Shown here: in pieces, positions 1 to 11,394 of the stretch
How the letters are laid out: each line of letters begins with the position of its first letter
Numbering within the stretch: the stretch's first letter is position 1
NCBI GenBank assembly: GCA_039707655.1
Contig: CM077676.1
Span: 374,794,114-374,858,113 of the forward strand
Reading direction: 5' to 3'
From: Elymus sibiricus
Lineage: Eukaryota; Streptophyta; Magnoliopsida; Poales; Poaceae
DNA length: 64,000 bases
Notes under the pieces: generated by a model
What the model saw: the letters and a program-made list of their open reading frames with translations, nothing else
Databases searched by the model: none
What the model was told of the DNA's origin: nothing
Program-made: the position numbers and the translations under genes

Positions 1-967
1 CCCCTAGCATCAAGAGGGCAAGGCTCGCGCCGCCAGCGACGCCGTCCTCTGGGGGTGTGGTGGTGGTGGAGGGGGTGAGAAGCGGCGAGGGTGGTGCGCC
101 CACTGCATCCGAGGAGGACGAAGAGGAATGTAGTCCGGACCGCATCAGCAACCTGCCAGACGCCATCCTAGGTGAGATCGTCTCCCGTCTCCCCACCAAG
201 GAGGGCATCCGTACTAAAGTCCTTGCATCTCGTTGGCGCCATCTATGGCGCACCGCTCCTCTGAATCTGGACTGCCGCGAGATCCCTGCCCCTCGTCTTT
301 TTAACGATCTAGAAACAGTCCATATCGAGATCACGAAGTGCCTCTTCACCCACAACGAGGAGCTCGTCCACAAAAGCTACTTCGGAACTTGGCGCTGTCA
401 AAAATCTGTCACTGATGTTTTGAGCCTTCCTGAAGCAATCCTGTCCGGCCATGACGACCCAGTTCACCGCCTATGCATGCCGGCGTGCTATCTCCAGTGT
501 AGGCCCTCTATCGTCAACGCCTGGCTCCGATCCCCATATCTCGACAATATCCAGGTGCTTGAGTTCTACTACCTGTTCCCACAATTCGTGAATCAAGAGG
601 TGACAGTACTAGACGCATGCGCTTCATCTACGCCCTCAGCACCGACGTCCGTCTTTCGGTTTTCCACCTCTCTACACACCGCCTCCTTCGCTCTTTGCCA
701 AATACCAGACAATTTTGCACGAATGCTTGAACTACCACTGCTCAAGAGGCTTTCGCTTGTATCTGTTGACATATCAGACGTCTCGTTGCAAAGCATAATC
801 TACTCTAGTTGCCCTGCACAAGAGTCCCTGATGCTTGTTTGCAATAGAGAAGGCCATTGCATCAGAATAAACTCTCCTAACCTTGTAAGCATCGGCGTCC
901 GCTGTGATAAAGGCCAACTCATTATTGAGAATGCCCCTTCACTTCAACGGTTGATCCACGAGATTTG

Positions 968-1345
968 GAGCAGGGACATGAAGATAACCGTCGTATCTGC
1001 ACCTAAACTGGAGACATTGGGTAATTTTGTGATTTCGTCTGGCCCCACTGGTCTTGAGGTACTGACTTTCCACAATACTTTCAGCTGCATTTGTTCGAGG
1101 AAACAAGATTCATGTCATCCAATCTTTATTCTATTAATTTTATGATGTATGTCCTATGGTCCATGCAGAGCGAGAACTTGCAGATAACCGGCGTCCCTGC
1201 ACCTAAACCGGATGCGTCTCGCCTCACATATCTTTGGGTACCGAGTTTTTACAATACTTTGAGCTGCATTTTGTTCGAGGAAACAAGTCTCATGTCATCC
1301 AACCTTTACTCTATTAATTTTAAGTTCTATGTTTTGTTAATTCTC
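968..1345 (+). repeat. imperfect tandem duplication of the exon 1 end and intron 1 start (F-box copy 1)
   Basis: About 968-1150 is repeated at about 1168-1345, offset 180-200 bp. Both carry AGATAACCG, CTGCACCTAAAC, a TTTACAATACTTT-type stretch, TTGTTCGAGGAAACAAG and TCTATTAATTTTA. The second copy keeps a GT at the place corresponding to the donor but is diverged and has lost the coding sense. The other F-box copies in the window do not show it. Confidence 0.75.
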
Positions 1346-1513
1346 ATGTAGGATTTGGCGGCAGTTAGGCTAACAACAATGCGACAATCTGTCAAGACCT
1401 TGCTTATTTGCATGTCTTATAGAGTGGACGTGGTGGTTCACTTGTTGCAATTATTTCCAAACCTGCAGAACTTGTTTGTCGAGGTGATGATTTCCACAAA
1501 CATGCATAGTGTA

Positions 1514-1648
1514 GTACTCCTCCCTACGTCTCAAAAAGCTTGTCTTACATTTGTCTAGATGGATACACCCATATCTACACATGCTTTTTTGGTAGATACA
1601 TCCGTATCTAGAGAAATGTATGACAAACTTTTTGGGACGGAGGTGATT
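1514..1648. mobile_element. degenerate Stowaway-type MITE in intron 2 of F-box copy 1
   Basis: The left end reads CTCCTCCCTACGTCTCAAA and the right end TTTTTGGGACGGAGGTGA. These are imperfect inverted repeats of the Stowaway form CTCCCTCCGTCCC. The interior has the usual inverted TAGATACATCCGTATCTAGA phrase, and the flanking dinucleotides fit a TA target. Copy 4 has the same intron without the insert (TGTACTAGAATTAATCG), which is a natural empty site. Diverged forms occupy the same intron in copies 2 (about 3595-3705) and 3 (about 10515-10630). Confidence 0.75.
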
Positions 1649-2109
1649 GAATTAATCGTTCACTTGCTCTTTCGTCGAACTCTCTCTCTCTCTCTCTATA
1701 GACGTTAAGTATTTTCAACCTTCATGTATACTTTAGGGAGCATTCCTTCGTCATGGTGAAAAAAATAATTGGCGTCATAAGCACCGGCTGTTTCTCAAAC
1801 ATCACCACATTTGTCTGAAGTCAGTAACGCTGGAAGATTATGATCGCTGCCGGAAAAACATTGAATTTGCGAGGTTCTTTGTTCTGAATGCAAAGGAGCT
1901 GGAGACCATCAGTATTAAATTTATCTCCCCCCTCAGACTTCACGAAACTATTTTATGAACAGCAACAAAAGGATCTTAAGTGGGACAATAAGGCTTCTAA
2001 ATGCGCCCGCCTTAGATTATCATCAAGTTGTTGCCACGCGAGTTTGGATTTAGAAGACAAAAGAGTTGAATACCTGGATTTGACGGATCCATTCAGGTGT
2101 GGATGCTGA

Positions 2110-2439
2110 AAAACAGGTGTGGAGTTAGTTGCTCAAGCTTACGGAGTTAGTTGTTGTTGCGACCTTTTGAGTTTGCGTTTTGTTTAAACATGATGAAACC
2201 CTTGTACGTTTTGCGCCGTGTGTAAGCTTGTTTGTTTTTGTGTTGTGCAGACATGAGGTAGCTCACATGTGCTAAAATCAATCAATCTAGTTTATGTCTT
2301 TTTTCTTGATGCTACAACATGTCATAGTCACCAATCCTCCGGAAATTCCGGAATAAATGTGTGCGTCTCTCTGTGTGAACTGAACGAGCGATCTCCCTTT
2401 TCTGCAAGTAGAAGCGTGCATCTGGAACCTATAAAACCG
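2110..2439. other. 3' flank of F-box copy 1, no gene seen
   Basis: Runs from the TGA-bearing end of copy 1 into unique-looking AT-rich sequence. Parts resemble the 3' flank of copies 2 and 3 (for example the GATGAAAC..CTTGTAC..TTTTGC phrase), so the 3' untranslated region was duplicated with the genes. No other gene is supported. Confidence 0.5.
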
Positions 2440-3010
2440 TCTGTCTATCGTGGCTCCACGGCACTGCCTCTCCGTGTGAACAGGACGAGCGACCGAGAAT
2501 GTTTGGAACACGGAGGCACGGTCGTGCCTTTTACGCATGTATATCCGTGACTCTAGTTACCTGACGGCCGTGCCTTTGACAATGATATTGTCGGCGAAAG
2601 CATTTGCAGCACACAGAAGCACGACCGTGCATCTAGGACCTGTAAAATTATGAAACACAGAGAGGCACGACCGTGTATCTGCTTTATGAATTACCGTGCT
2701 GGTGGTGACCTCACGTCCGTGCATCTCCAAGTAAACTCTTTTGAGGGGCTGACAGTTGTCCTTGAACTACCGCTCGCCTTTGGGTGTATGGCAGGTGGGC
2801 CCAACCGTGTGCTGGCATTGAAGATGTGGCAACCTTGGCTTCACGTCAGGTTCCCTCTTAGTGTACATGAAAAAAAAGCAGCACGACACTGTCCATGTCC
2901 ATACCTCTATGACTAAACGAGTCACAGAAAAATATTTGGAACACAGAGGCACGGCGGTGAAGCTACTTAATACAGAACGGTGGTTGTACAGACTTCACGC
3001 CCGTGCCTCT
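2440..3010 (-). repeat. ~100-bp degenerate palindrome-rich array, block R1
   Basis: Carries the recurring phrases AACACGGAGGCACGGTCGTG, GAAGCACGACCGTGCATCT and GAAACACAGAGAGGCACGAC, followed by ACCGTG and CCTCACGTCCGTGCATCT in the order seen in the other blocks. Orientation is defined here as '-' when ACATTTGAAACACA precedes GAGGCACGACCGTG. It lies between the 3' ends of F-box copies 1 and 2. Confidence 0.65.
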
Positions 3011-3039
3011 CATAGTTAAACGTGGTACTGAAAACGTGC

Positions 3040-5300
3040 TGTTAACAATACTGTTAACGAGCTTACAGATGATGCAAAAGGTACAAGCATTGTTTCATCG
3101 CGTCGAGCTAAAACCCAAACTGGAAAGGGGACAACAACATGTAACCCCAACACTATTTTCAGCACTCACAAATGAATGGATCCGTCAAATCCAGGTACTC
3201 AACGCGTGCGTGCCTTAAATTCAAGTGCATGTGGTCGCAACTTGATGATAATCTAATGCAAGCACGTTTAGAAGCCTTATTCTCCAACTGAAGCACCTTT
3301 TCTTGTTGTTTGTAAAATGCTTCGGTGAAGTCTTCGGGGAAGCGAAACTTAAGCGTGATAGTCTCCAGCTTCCTTGCATTGAGAATAAAGAATGTCGCAA
3401 ATTGAATGTTCTTCTCGCAGTGTTCATAGCCTTGCAGCGTCACTGTCTTCAAACGAATGTCGTGATGGTGCCCACAAGAACAATCATTTGCAACACTCTC
3501 TTCATTAGAGACTCCTCCCTAAGTATACAAGAAGATTGAAAATGTTTAAGGTCGAAACAGAAAATAAACGATTAACTCTATTACGTTCGTCCTAGAAAGT
3601 TTCTCTTAGATTTGGCTAGATGTGGATGTATATAATACTAGAACAAGTATATATACAGGTGTATCCATTACAGACAAATGTAAGATAATCTTTTTCATAC
3701 GGATGGGCTTTCATATAGTACACTATGCTTGCTATGGGCTTTCAATGTGTGTGTGAATCATCACCTCGATAAACAAGATCTCCAGGCTCTGAAGGCATTG
3801 CATCAATGCACGGAGTGCGTGCAGATTATAATCCATGCTGATAAGCAACGTCTTGATAGATTGAAGCGCCGTTGATGTGCTCACTCATGGCAAACACTTC
3901 ATGGAGAATATACCATGATATTAATAGAATGAAGGTTGGATTATATGGAACTTGTTTGTTTGAACGGATGCAGCTGAAAGTATTGTGGAAAGTCAGTACC
4001 TGAATAACTGTACGTTGATGTGCGGTGCTTGATTCATTAAAAATATCACATAATTTGCCCAGGGTCTCTAGTTTAGGTGCAGAGATGATACTTATCCGCA
4101 AGTACATGTTATAATCATCGCAAAGCAACCGTTGAAGTGATGGGGCATCGTCTATAACGAGTTTCCCGTGGTGACCACGAATGCCAATGCTTATAAGGTT
4201 AGGTGAGTTTATTCTGATGCAATGGGTCCTGACAGTCCAAACAAGTAGCAGGCATCTGATTGCAGGGAAAGTAATGTGGATCATGTTTTGTAATGACATG
4301 TTTGATATATCAACATCCACAAGCGAAAGTCTCTTGAGCAGTGGAAGTTCAAGCATTCGTACAGAATTGTTTGGTATCTCACACAGAGCAAAGGCGACGG
4401 TGTGGAGAGAGGAGGAAAACCGAGAGATGGATGCCGGTGGTGATGGCATACATGAAGGGCATGTCATTGGTAGTATGGCATCTTGCCTCAGATTATTCGG
4501 GAACAGGTAGTAGAACTCAAGCACCTGGATATTGTCGAGATATGGGAATCGGAGCTAGGCGTCGACGAAAGAGGACCTACACTGGAGATAGCATGCCGAC
4601 ATGGATAGGCGGTGAACTGGGCCCTCATGGCCGGACATGATGGCTTCCAGAAGGTTCGAATCATCGTCACCGACAGGTTCTCCACCAAAAAAGGTTCCAG
4701 TGTACGTTATGCGGATGAGCTCCTCCGGTGTGGCGGAGAACGTGGTGATGATCTCGAAATAAACTTTTTCTAGAGGGTTAAAAAGACGAGCGACAGGGAT
4801 CTCACGGCAGTCCAAATTCATAGGAGCGGTGCACCATAGAGGACGCCACCGAGTTGCGAGGATTTGTGTGTGGATGCCCTCCTTGGTGGGGAGACGAGAG
4901 ACGATCTCACCGAGGATGGCGTCCGGGAGGTCGCTGATGCGGTCCGGACCAGATTCCTCTTCGTCCTCCTCGGACGCAGTGGAAGCATCACCCTCGCCGC
5001 TTCTCGCCCCCTCCACCACCACCACACCCCCAGAGGACGGCGTCGCCGGCGGCGCGAGCCTTGCCCTCTTGATGCTAGGGGCACCGGACTCCATCTCCAT
5101 CTCCATCTCCAACTCCATTGCCGGGGTCGCGCCGCCTACGACCAACGCTCTGTGCGGTGTGGAACTGGAAAGACGGTTAGGTCTTCACCGCGCGCAGATC
5201 CAAAAAGGTTAAGAGGATAACTGTGGATGGGAGGGGAGGGGCAGTTGGAGGACAGCTATATTTTTTTTTCTTTCCCGACGTGGAAGAAAACGAAGGCACA
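3040..5300 (-). repeat. left arm of a ~2.2 kb inverted duplication containing F-box copy 2
   Basis: Reads as the reverse complement of about 8890-11160 (right arm). The match includes the whole three-exon F-box unit, the degenerate MITE in intron 2, the 3' flank (TGATGAAACAATGCTTGTACC-type text) and the 5' flank with its CCCCTCCC tract and the TTTTTTCTTTCCCGACGTG-like segment. The arms are about 3.6 kb apart. Confidence 0.75.
3159..5118 (-). pseudogene. F-box/LRR/FBD gene copy 2 (nonsense codons)
   Basis: Exons run 5118-4000 (1119 nt), 3896-3765 (132 nt) and 3518-3159 (360 nt), with GT..AG junctions aligned to copies 1, 3 and 4. The ATG at 5118 starts a [11 protein letters not shown] repeat. 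Then follow an acidic linker, an F-box ([20 protein letters not shown]), LRR-like text and a C-terminal FBD (LKTVTLQGYEHC ... YLDLTDPFICEC). A TAG at about 4557-4555 replaces a Trp codon found in copy 1, and a TGA interrupts exon 2 near 3887. Exon 3 is fully open. The same TAG is present in copy 3, so the gene was dead before these two copies separated. Any transcript would encode only the F-box part (about 187 residues). Confidence 0.8.
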
Positions 5301-5359
5301 GCCTCTCAGATACGGGAGCCATTGTTCTACATGCAACAGAGCGACAGGAGCACGGTCCT

Positions 5360-5535
5360 ACATGGATCGTGTCTCTCCATCTACATCTCCATTGCTGGGG
5401 TCGAGCCGCCTACGACGCGCGCTCCGTGCGGTGAATCTCGAAAAATGTCCTCAGTGCGCTCATACAAAGAGGTTAAGTGGGGAGCGGGAGGGGAGGGGTC
5501 CAGATTAATTACTAACAAGTAAAGGGCTGCTCAAG
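5360..5535 (-). pseudogene. 5' relic of a further F-box copy
   Basis: The reverse complement retains the leader GGCGGCTCGACCCCAGCAAT and a short GGAGATGTAGATGG stretch equivalent to the MELEMEME start of copies 2 and 3. The upstream text, GAGGTTAAGTGGGGAG, matches the 5' flank of the relic near 11.5 kb. The rest of the gene is gone. Confidence 0.5.
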
Positions 5536-5539
5536 ATAA

Positions 5540-6130
5540 ATAAGTAGAGGCACGGCCTTGAAGGTACGTGATGCACTGTTCTTCATGGAGCCCAGGCACG
5601 GCCGTGCCCCTCTGTGTTTTAATTGCTTACCGACACACATTCCTCCTGGGAGGAATCTGTGCGACGTTGGACGCACGCTTCTAAATGCATCGTGCCTCTG
5701 CGTGTTGCAACAATTTCCACGGGCACGTTCAATATGAAATCACCAGAAACACGGTTTCACAGAAAGGTGATTCACGGTCCTGCCTCTACCTACCAATTGT
5801 TTATGCTGAAACACTCACCGACATAGGCATCGACATGAGGCCATGAGAGAGGCACGGTTTTACTGGTAGCGGTTCAATGTCAGAGGCACGGTCGTGAGGT
5901 CGCGAGAGGTATGGTTCTACGTGCAGATGAAGCACCGTGGACCCTCGGTATTACAAACACGTCTGCCGACTCGTTCATTGTGAGAGGCACGACCCTGAGG
6001 TCGCGAGTGCACGGTTCTATGTGCAGAAGACGCACGGTCGTGCCTCTGTGTGTTGCAAATGTTTTCGGTTGCTCGTTCAGTTCACACTGGGAGCCACACG
6101 TTCACTTGGAGAGGCGCACCGAGAACCAAA
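5540..6130 (+). repeat. ~100-bp degenerate palindrome-rich array, block R2
   Basis: Contains AGGCACGGCCGTGCCCCTCT, GAGGCACGGTCGTGAGGTCG, GACGCACGGTCGTGCCTCTG, and then GTTGCAAATGTTTTCGG. This is the forward orientation (palindrome first, then GTTTCAAATGTTT). The same order recurs in R3 and R4. The short open frames across it have no recognisable domain. Confidence 0.7.
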
Positions 6131-6427
6131 TCTATGGATCTGCAACTACTAGCTAGATTCTTTGTCGAGAAAGAGGGTATTCACAGCAGCATGTGTCTGA
6201 TTTTGTGCTCTATGAAATGCGTAGTTTTGGGCATTTCAACAGGGTTGGCGACTCTATAAAATGTCGTAGCACGTTCGAGCTGCTTGATGGCAGCACAACA
6301 CAATAACAATGTTGTAACAACCTTACAGACGGTGCAAAAATTACAAGGATTCCTTGATCATGTCTAGACAAAACCCAAACTAGAAAGGGCACAACAACAT
6401 CTAACTCTGTAAACTCAAGCACTCATT
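6131..6427. other. 3' flank of F-box copy 4, no separate gene
   Basis: The part nearest 6428 matches the 3' flanks of the other F-box copies (CTAGACAAAACCCAAACTAG, ACAACAACATCTAAC). The remainder is AT-rich with no supported feature. Confidence 0.45.
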
Positions 6428-8271
6428 TCAGCATTCACAGGTGAATGGGTCTGGCAAATCAAAGCCTGGGCACTGTTTTGTCCAGATATGCACTTTTAAA
6501 AGCAACTGCATGTGGTTGCAATATGTTGATAATTTCACGCGAGCACGTCTAGAAGCCCTGTTGTCCCACTTAAGATCCTCTTGTTGCTATTTGTAAAGTT
6601 CTTCTGTGAAGTCTGGGGGATAGCGAAACTTAAACCTGATGGTTTCTAGCTGCTTTGCATTCAGAATAAAGAATGTCGCAAATTCAATGTTTTTCTTGCA
6701 GTGTTCATATTTTTCCAGCGTTACTGTCTTCAAGTGAATATTGTGATCTTTGACAAACAGCCGGTGCTTACGACGCCACTTATTTGTTACACCTTCTTCA
6801 TAGCAGACTCCTCCCTAAAATACATGAAGATATACTTAAGGACTATAAAGAGAGATACTGCCGAAAGAGCAAATGAACGATTAATTCTAGTACACTATGC
6901 ATGGTATGGCTTTCAATATGTGTGAAAATCATCACCTCGATAAGCAAGTTTTGCAGGCTTGGAAAGCATCGCATCAAGGCAATGACCTTGTCAAGGTTAA
7001 ATGACATGTAGATAAGCAAGGTCTTGACAGATTGAAGCACTGTTGATAGGCTGACTACGAACAAAGCCTGCATTGAGCATAGTTCATAAAATCAAAAAAA
7101 TAGAATAAAAGGTTGGGTGACATGAAACTTGTGGTCTAGAACAAATGCAACTCACAGTATTCGGGTAACTCGGTACCTGAATAACTGTAGAGCTAAACGA
7201 AATCTTTGATTCAGGAAATCCTTCAAAAAATTTGCCCAGCGCCTCAAGTTTAGGTGCAGAAACGATAGTTATCTGCAAGTGCCTACTTTGAATATCGTGG
7301 ATCAACCGTTTAAGTGAGGGGGCATCCTCAATAATGAGTTCACCATTCTCACAAAGGATGCAAATGCTTTCAAGTTTAGGTGAGTTTATTCTGATGCAAT
7401 GGTCTAGGTTATTGCAAACAAGAAGCAGCCACTCAAGGGCAGGGCAACTAGATTGGATTATGTTTTGCAGTGAGACATCTAATATATCAACCTCCACAAA
7501 CGAAAGCCTCTTGAGCAATGGTAGTTCAAGCATTCATGCAAAATTGTCTCGTATGTGGCAAAGAGCAAAGGTGACGGTGTGCAGTGAGGAGGAAAACCTC
7601 AACATGGAGGTCGGTGGTGAAGGCATAGATGAAGGGCATTTGTGTGGTACTGTCACACTTTTTCTCACGATCTGTGGGAACATGTAATAGAACTCAAGCA
7701 CATGGAGATTGTCCAGTCTGGGTGATCGAAGCCAGGCATCGACGATAGACGATCTGCACTGGAGGTAACACGCCGGGATGCAAAGGCGGTCAACTGCACC
7801 CTCGTGGCCGAACAGGATGGCTTCCGGAAGGCTCAAATCATCAATGACAGATTGTCCACGGCACCGAGTCCCAAAGTATCTTGTGCGGATGAGCTTCTTG
7901 GTGCCGAGCATCGAGATGATCTCGATATGAACTGCTTCTAGAGGGTTAAAAAGATGAGCCGTAGGGATCACACTGCAGTTGAGATTCAGAGGAGCGGTGC
8001 GCCATAGAGGGCGCCACCGAGATCTGAGGATTTGTGTGCGGATGCCCTCCTTGGTGGGGAGACGGCAGATGATCTCACCTAGGATGGTGTCCGGGAGGTC
8101 GCTTATGCGGTCCGGACGAGATTCTTCTTCCTGCTCCTCAGATCCAGTGGGCGGACCCTCACCGCTTCCCGCCACTACCGCCAAGCCACCAAAGGAATGT
8201 GTCGCCGGTGGCACGAGCCTCGCCCTGTTGGTGCTAGGGAAAGCGGACTCCATCTCCATCTCCATCTCCAT
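6428..8271 (-). pseudogene. F-box/LRR/FBD gene copy 4 (two nonsense codons, no MITE)
   Basis: Exons run 8271-7177, 7067-6936 (132 nt) and 6814-6428 (387 nt). The ATG at 8271 begins MEMEMEMES. The F-box is [23 protein letters not shown]-like text and the FBD (LKTVTLEKYEHC ... LPDPFTCEC) follow. A TGA at 7536-7534 sits where copy 1 has a CGA codon, a change typical of CpG deamination. A TAG at 6589-6587 interrupts exon 3. Intron 2 is only 121 nt because it lacks the Stowaway insertion seen in copies 1-3. This makes copy 4 the outgroup of the cluster. It may be two mutations away from a full gene, but nothing suggests it is functional now. Confidence 0.8.
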
Positions 8272-8419
8272 TGCCAGGATCGCGCCGACCCCGAGAAGCT
8301 CTGTGTGCGGTGGATCTGGAAAGACGGTTAGGTCTCCACTGAGGAAAACTAAGAATGGGAGGGGATGGCAGGGGAGGGGTCGACAGAAAGTATTTTTTTC
8401 TTTCCAACATTCATTTTAA

Positions 8420-8910
8420 TTTAAGAAGAGAAAGAGGCACGACCTTGTAGATATGGGAGGCACTGTTCAACATGCAACATAGGCACGGGCATGCCTCCCT
8501 GTGTTTCGATGGTTTCAAGGCACGCGTCGATCAGTCGGGTAGGAGCACGGTACTACATGCATCGTGCTTCCCTGTATTCCAAAATTTTCCGGTGACACGT
8601 TCACAGTGAGAGGCACGGGCGTGATGTCAGGAGAAGCACGGTTTTAGATTAAGCAGGTGCACATGGTGTGGATGCAGCAAAGCCACGGCCCTGCATCTGT
8701 GTTGGAAATGTTTTTCCACAAACATGTTTACTTAGTGAGTGGACGACACTGTAGCTACTCGGGGCATGGTTTTAAATAAAGAAGATGCACGGTCGTTCCA
8801 CGGTGTTCCAAACAGTTCCGCTTACATGTTCGCTGCGAGAGGCATGGCCGTGAGGTCATGAGAAGCATGGTTTTAGATTAAGCAGAGTCACAGTCCTGCC
8901 TTCGTTTTCT
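8420..8910 (+). repeat. ~100-bp degenerate palindrome-rich array, block R3
   Basis: Forward orientation. Phrases include AGGCACGGGCATGCCTCCCT, GTTTCGATGGTTT, GAGGCACGGGCGTGATGTCA, GAAGCACGGTTTTAGATTAA (seen twice) and GAGGCATGGCCGTGAGGTCA. It lies between the 5' ends of F-box copies 4 and 3. Confidence 0.65.
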
Positions 8911-11160
8911 TACACGTCGGGAAAGAAAATAATAATAATATAGCTGTCCTCCAACTGCCCCTCCCGTCCCCTCCCCTCCCCTCCCATCCCCAGTTATCCT
9001 CCTAACCTTTTTGGATCTGCGTGCGGTGAAGACCTAACCGTCTTTCTAGTTCCACACCGCATAGAGCGTTGGTCGTAGGCGGCGCGACCCCGGCAATGGA
9101 GTTGGAGATGGAGATGGAGATGGAGTCCGGTGCCCCTAGCACCAAGAGGGTGAGGGTCACACCACTGGTGACGCCGTCCTCTGGGAGTGCGGTGGTGGTC
9201 GAGGGGTCGAGAAGCGGCGACGGTGGTGCGCCCACTGGATCCGAGGAGGGCGAGGAGGAATCTGGTCCGGACCGCATCACCGACCTCCTGGACGCCATCC
9301 TCGGTGAGATCATCTCCCGTCTCACCACCAAGGAGGGCATCCACACACAAATCCTCGCAACTCGGTGGCGCCCTGTTTGGCGCACCGCTCCTCTGAATCT
9401 GGACTACCATGAGATACTTGTCGCTCGTCTTTTTAACGCTCTAGAAAAAGTTCATGTCGAGATCATCACCGCGTCTTCCGCCACACCGGAGGAGCTCTTC
9501 CGCATAACGTACTCTGGAACTTTTCTTAGTGGAGAACCTATCGGTGACGATGATTCGAACCTTTCGGAAGCCATCGTATCCGGCCATGACGGCCCAGTTC
9601 ACCGCCTATGCATGCCGGCGTGCTATCTCCAGTGTAGATCCTCTATCGTCGACGCCTAGCTCTGATCCCCATACCTCGACAATCTCCAGGTGTTTGAGTT
9701 CTAGTACCTGTTCCCAAATAATCTGAGGCAAGATGCCATACTACCAATCACATGCCCTTCACGTATGCCATCACCACCGGCATCCATCTCTCGGTTTTCC
9801 TCCTCTCTCCACACCGTCGCCTTTGCTCTTTGCCAGATATCAGAAAATTATGTACGAATGCTTGAACTTCCACTCCTCAAGAGACTTTCGCTTGTGGATG
9901 TTGATATATCAGACGTGTCATTACAAAGCATAATCCACACTAGCTTCCCTGCACTCAAATGCCTGCTGCTTGTTTGGAATGTCAGGAGCCACTGCATCAG
10001 AATAAACTCACCTAACCTTATAAGCATTGGCATTCGTGGTCACCACGGGAAACTCGTTATAGACGATGCCCCCTCACTTCAACGGTTGCTTTGCGATGAT
10101 TATAACATGGACTTGCGGATAATTATCATCTCTGCACCTAAACTGGAGACCCTGGGCAAATTATGTGATATTTTTAATGAATCGAGCACCGCACATCAAC
10201 GTACAGTTATTCAGGTACTGACTTTCCACAATACTTTCAGTTGCATCCATTCAAAGAAACAAGTTCCATATAATCCAACCTTCATTCTATTAATATCATG
10301 GTATATTCTCCATGAAGTGTTTGCCATCAGTGAGCACATCAACGGTGCTTCAATCTGTCAAGACGTTGCTTATCAACATGGATTATAATTTGCACGCAGT
10401 CCGTGCGTTGATGCAATGCCTTCAGAGCCCGGAGAACTTGTTTATCGAGGTGATGATTCTCACACACATTGAAAGCCCATAGCAAGCATAGTGTACTATA
10501 TGAAAGCCCATCCGTATGAAAAAGGTTATCTTACATTTGTCTGTAATGGATACACCTGTATATATACTTGTTCTAGTATTATATACATCTGCATCTAGCC
10601 AAATCTAAGAGAAACTTTCTAGGACGAACGTAATAGAGTTAATCGTTTATTTTCTATTTTGACCTTAAGCATTTTTAATCTTCTTGTATACTTAGGGAGG
10701 AGTCTCTAATTAAGAGAGTGTTGCGAATGATTGTTCTTGTGGGCACCATCACGACATTCGTTTGAAGACAATGACGCTGCAAGGCTATGAGCACTGCGAG
10801 AAGAACATTCAATTTGTGACATTCTTTATTCTCAATGCAAGGAAGCTGGAGACTATCACGCTTAAGTTTTGCTTCCCCGAAGACTTCACCGAAGCATTTT
10901 ACAAACAGCAAGAAAAGGTGCTTCAGTGGGACAATAAGGCTTCTAAACGTGCTTCCATTAGATTATCAACAAGTTGCGACCACAAGCACTTGATTTTAAG
11001 GCACGGACACGTTGAGTACCTGGATTTGACGGATCCATTCATTTGTGAGTGCTGAAAATAGTGTTGGGGTTACATGTTGTTGTCCCCTTTCCAGTTTGGG
11101 TTTTACCTCGACGTGATGAAACAATGCTTGTACCTTTTGCACCATCTGTAAGCTTGTAAA
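8890..11160 (+). repeat. right arm of the ~2.2 kb inverted duplication containing F-box copy 3
   Basis: Matches about 3040-5300 in reverse complement, including exons, MITE-bearing intron 2 and both flanks. A transcript reading through both arms could fold into a very long hairpin. Confidence 0.75.
9096..11055 (+). pseudogene. F-box/LRR/FBD gene copy 3 (several nonsense codons)
   Basis: Exons run 9096-10214 (1119 nt), 10318-10449 (132 nt) and 10696-11055 (360 nt), identical in length to copy 2. The ATG at 9096 starts [11 protein letters not shown]. Stops in the coding frame fall at 9657-9659 (TAG, shared with copy 2), 9663-9665 (TGA), 9702-9704 (TAG) and 10711-10713 (TAA in exon 3). Exon 2 is open here but not in copy 2. 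The remaining text shows the F-box ([20 protein letters not shown]), the LRR-like region and the FBD (MTLQGYEHC ... YLDLTDPFICEC). It has decayed further than copy 2. Confidence 0.8.
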
Positions 11161-11390
11161 CAGCATTGTAATTGTGCTGTGGACCCATGGAGGAGCTCGC
11201 AATTGCTGAGATCAATCTACTTTATGTATTTTTATCTTGATGCTACAACATTTTATAGTCTCTAGCCCTGTGGAAATGCCAAAAACTTCACATTTCATAC
11301 AGCACACAAATCAGACACACTGCTGTGAATGTGCTCTTTCTGCACGAAGAAGCTACCTAGAAGTCGAGCCACCGAGTGAGTGAAAACATT
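11056..11390. other. 3' flank of F-box copy 3
   Basis: The first ~100 bp are the duplicated 3' flank shared with copy 2. Beyond about 11160 the similarity fades. No gene or structural feature is supported. Confidence 0.45.
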
Positions 11391-11394
11391 TTAC

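Larger units (their letters stand above)
1..2109 (+). pseudogene. F-box/LRR/FBD gene copy 1, 5' end cut off by window, frameshifted in exon 3
   Basis: F-box proteins of this type are presumed SCF ubiquitin-ligase substrate adaptors; the target is unknown. Exon 1 is open from base 3 to 1058. It reads an acidic linker (EEDEEE), an F-box ([34 protein letters not shown]) and LRR-like text ([18 protein letters not shown]). The paralogues show that its ATG lies left of the window. Exon 2 is 1352-1483 (132 nt, same length as copies 2-4) and exon 3 is 1737-2109. Exon 3 encodes the FBD part (LKSVTLEDYDRC, then YLDLTDPF near the end). A run of six C near 1931 puts +1 base relative to the paralogues: exon 3 is 373 nt here and a multiple of three in the others. 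The original frame then stops early. GT..AG junctions fit at both introns. It is either a pseudogene or a sequencing slip in the C run. Confidence 0.8.

Noticed and set aside
4181..5220. Plus-strand frames across F-box copy 2
   Set aside because: Antisense shadows of exon 1; same for the minus-strand frames at 8994-9410 opposite copy 3.
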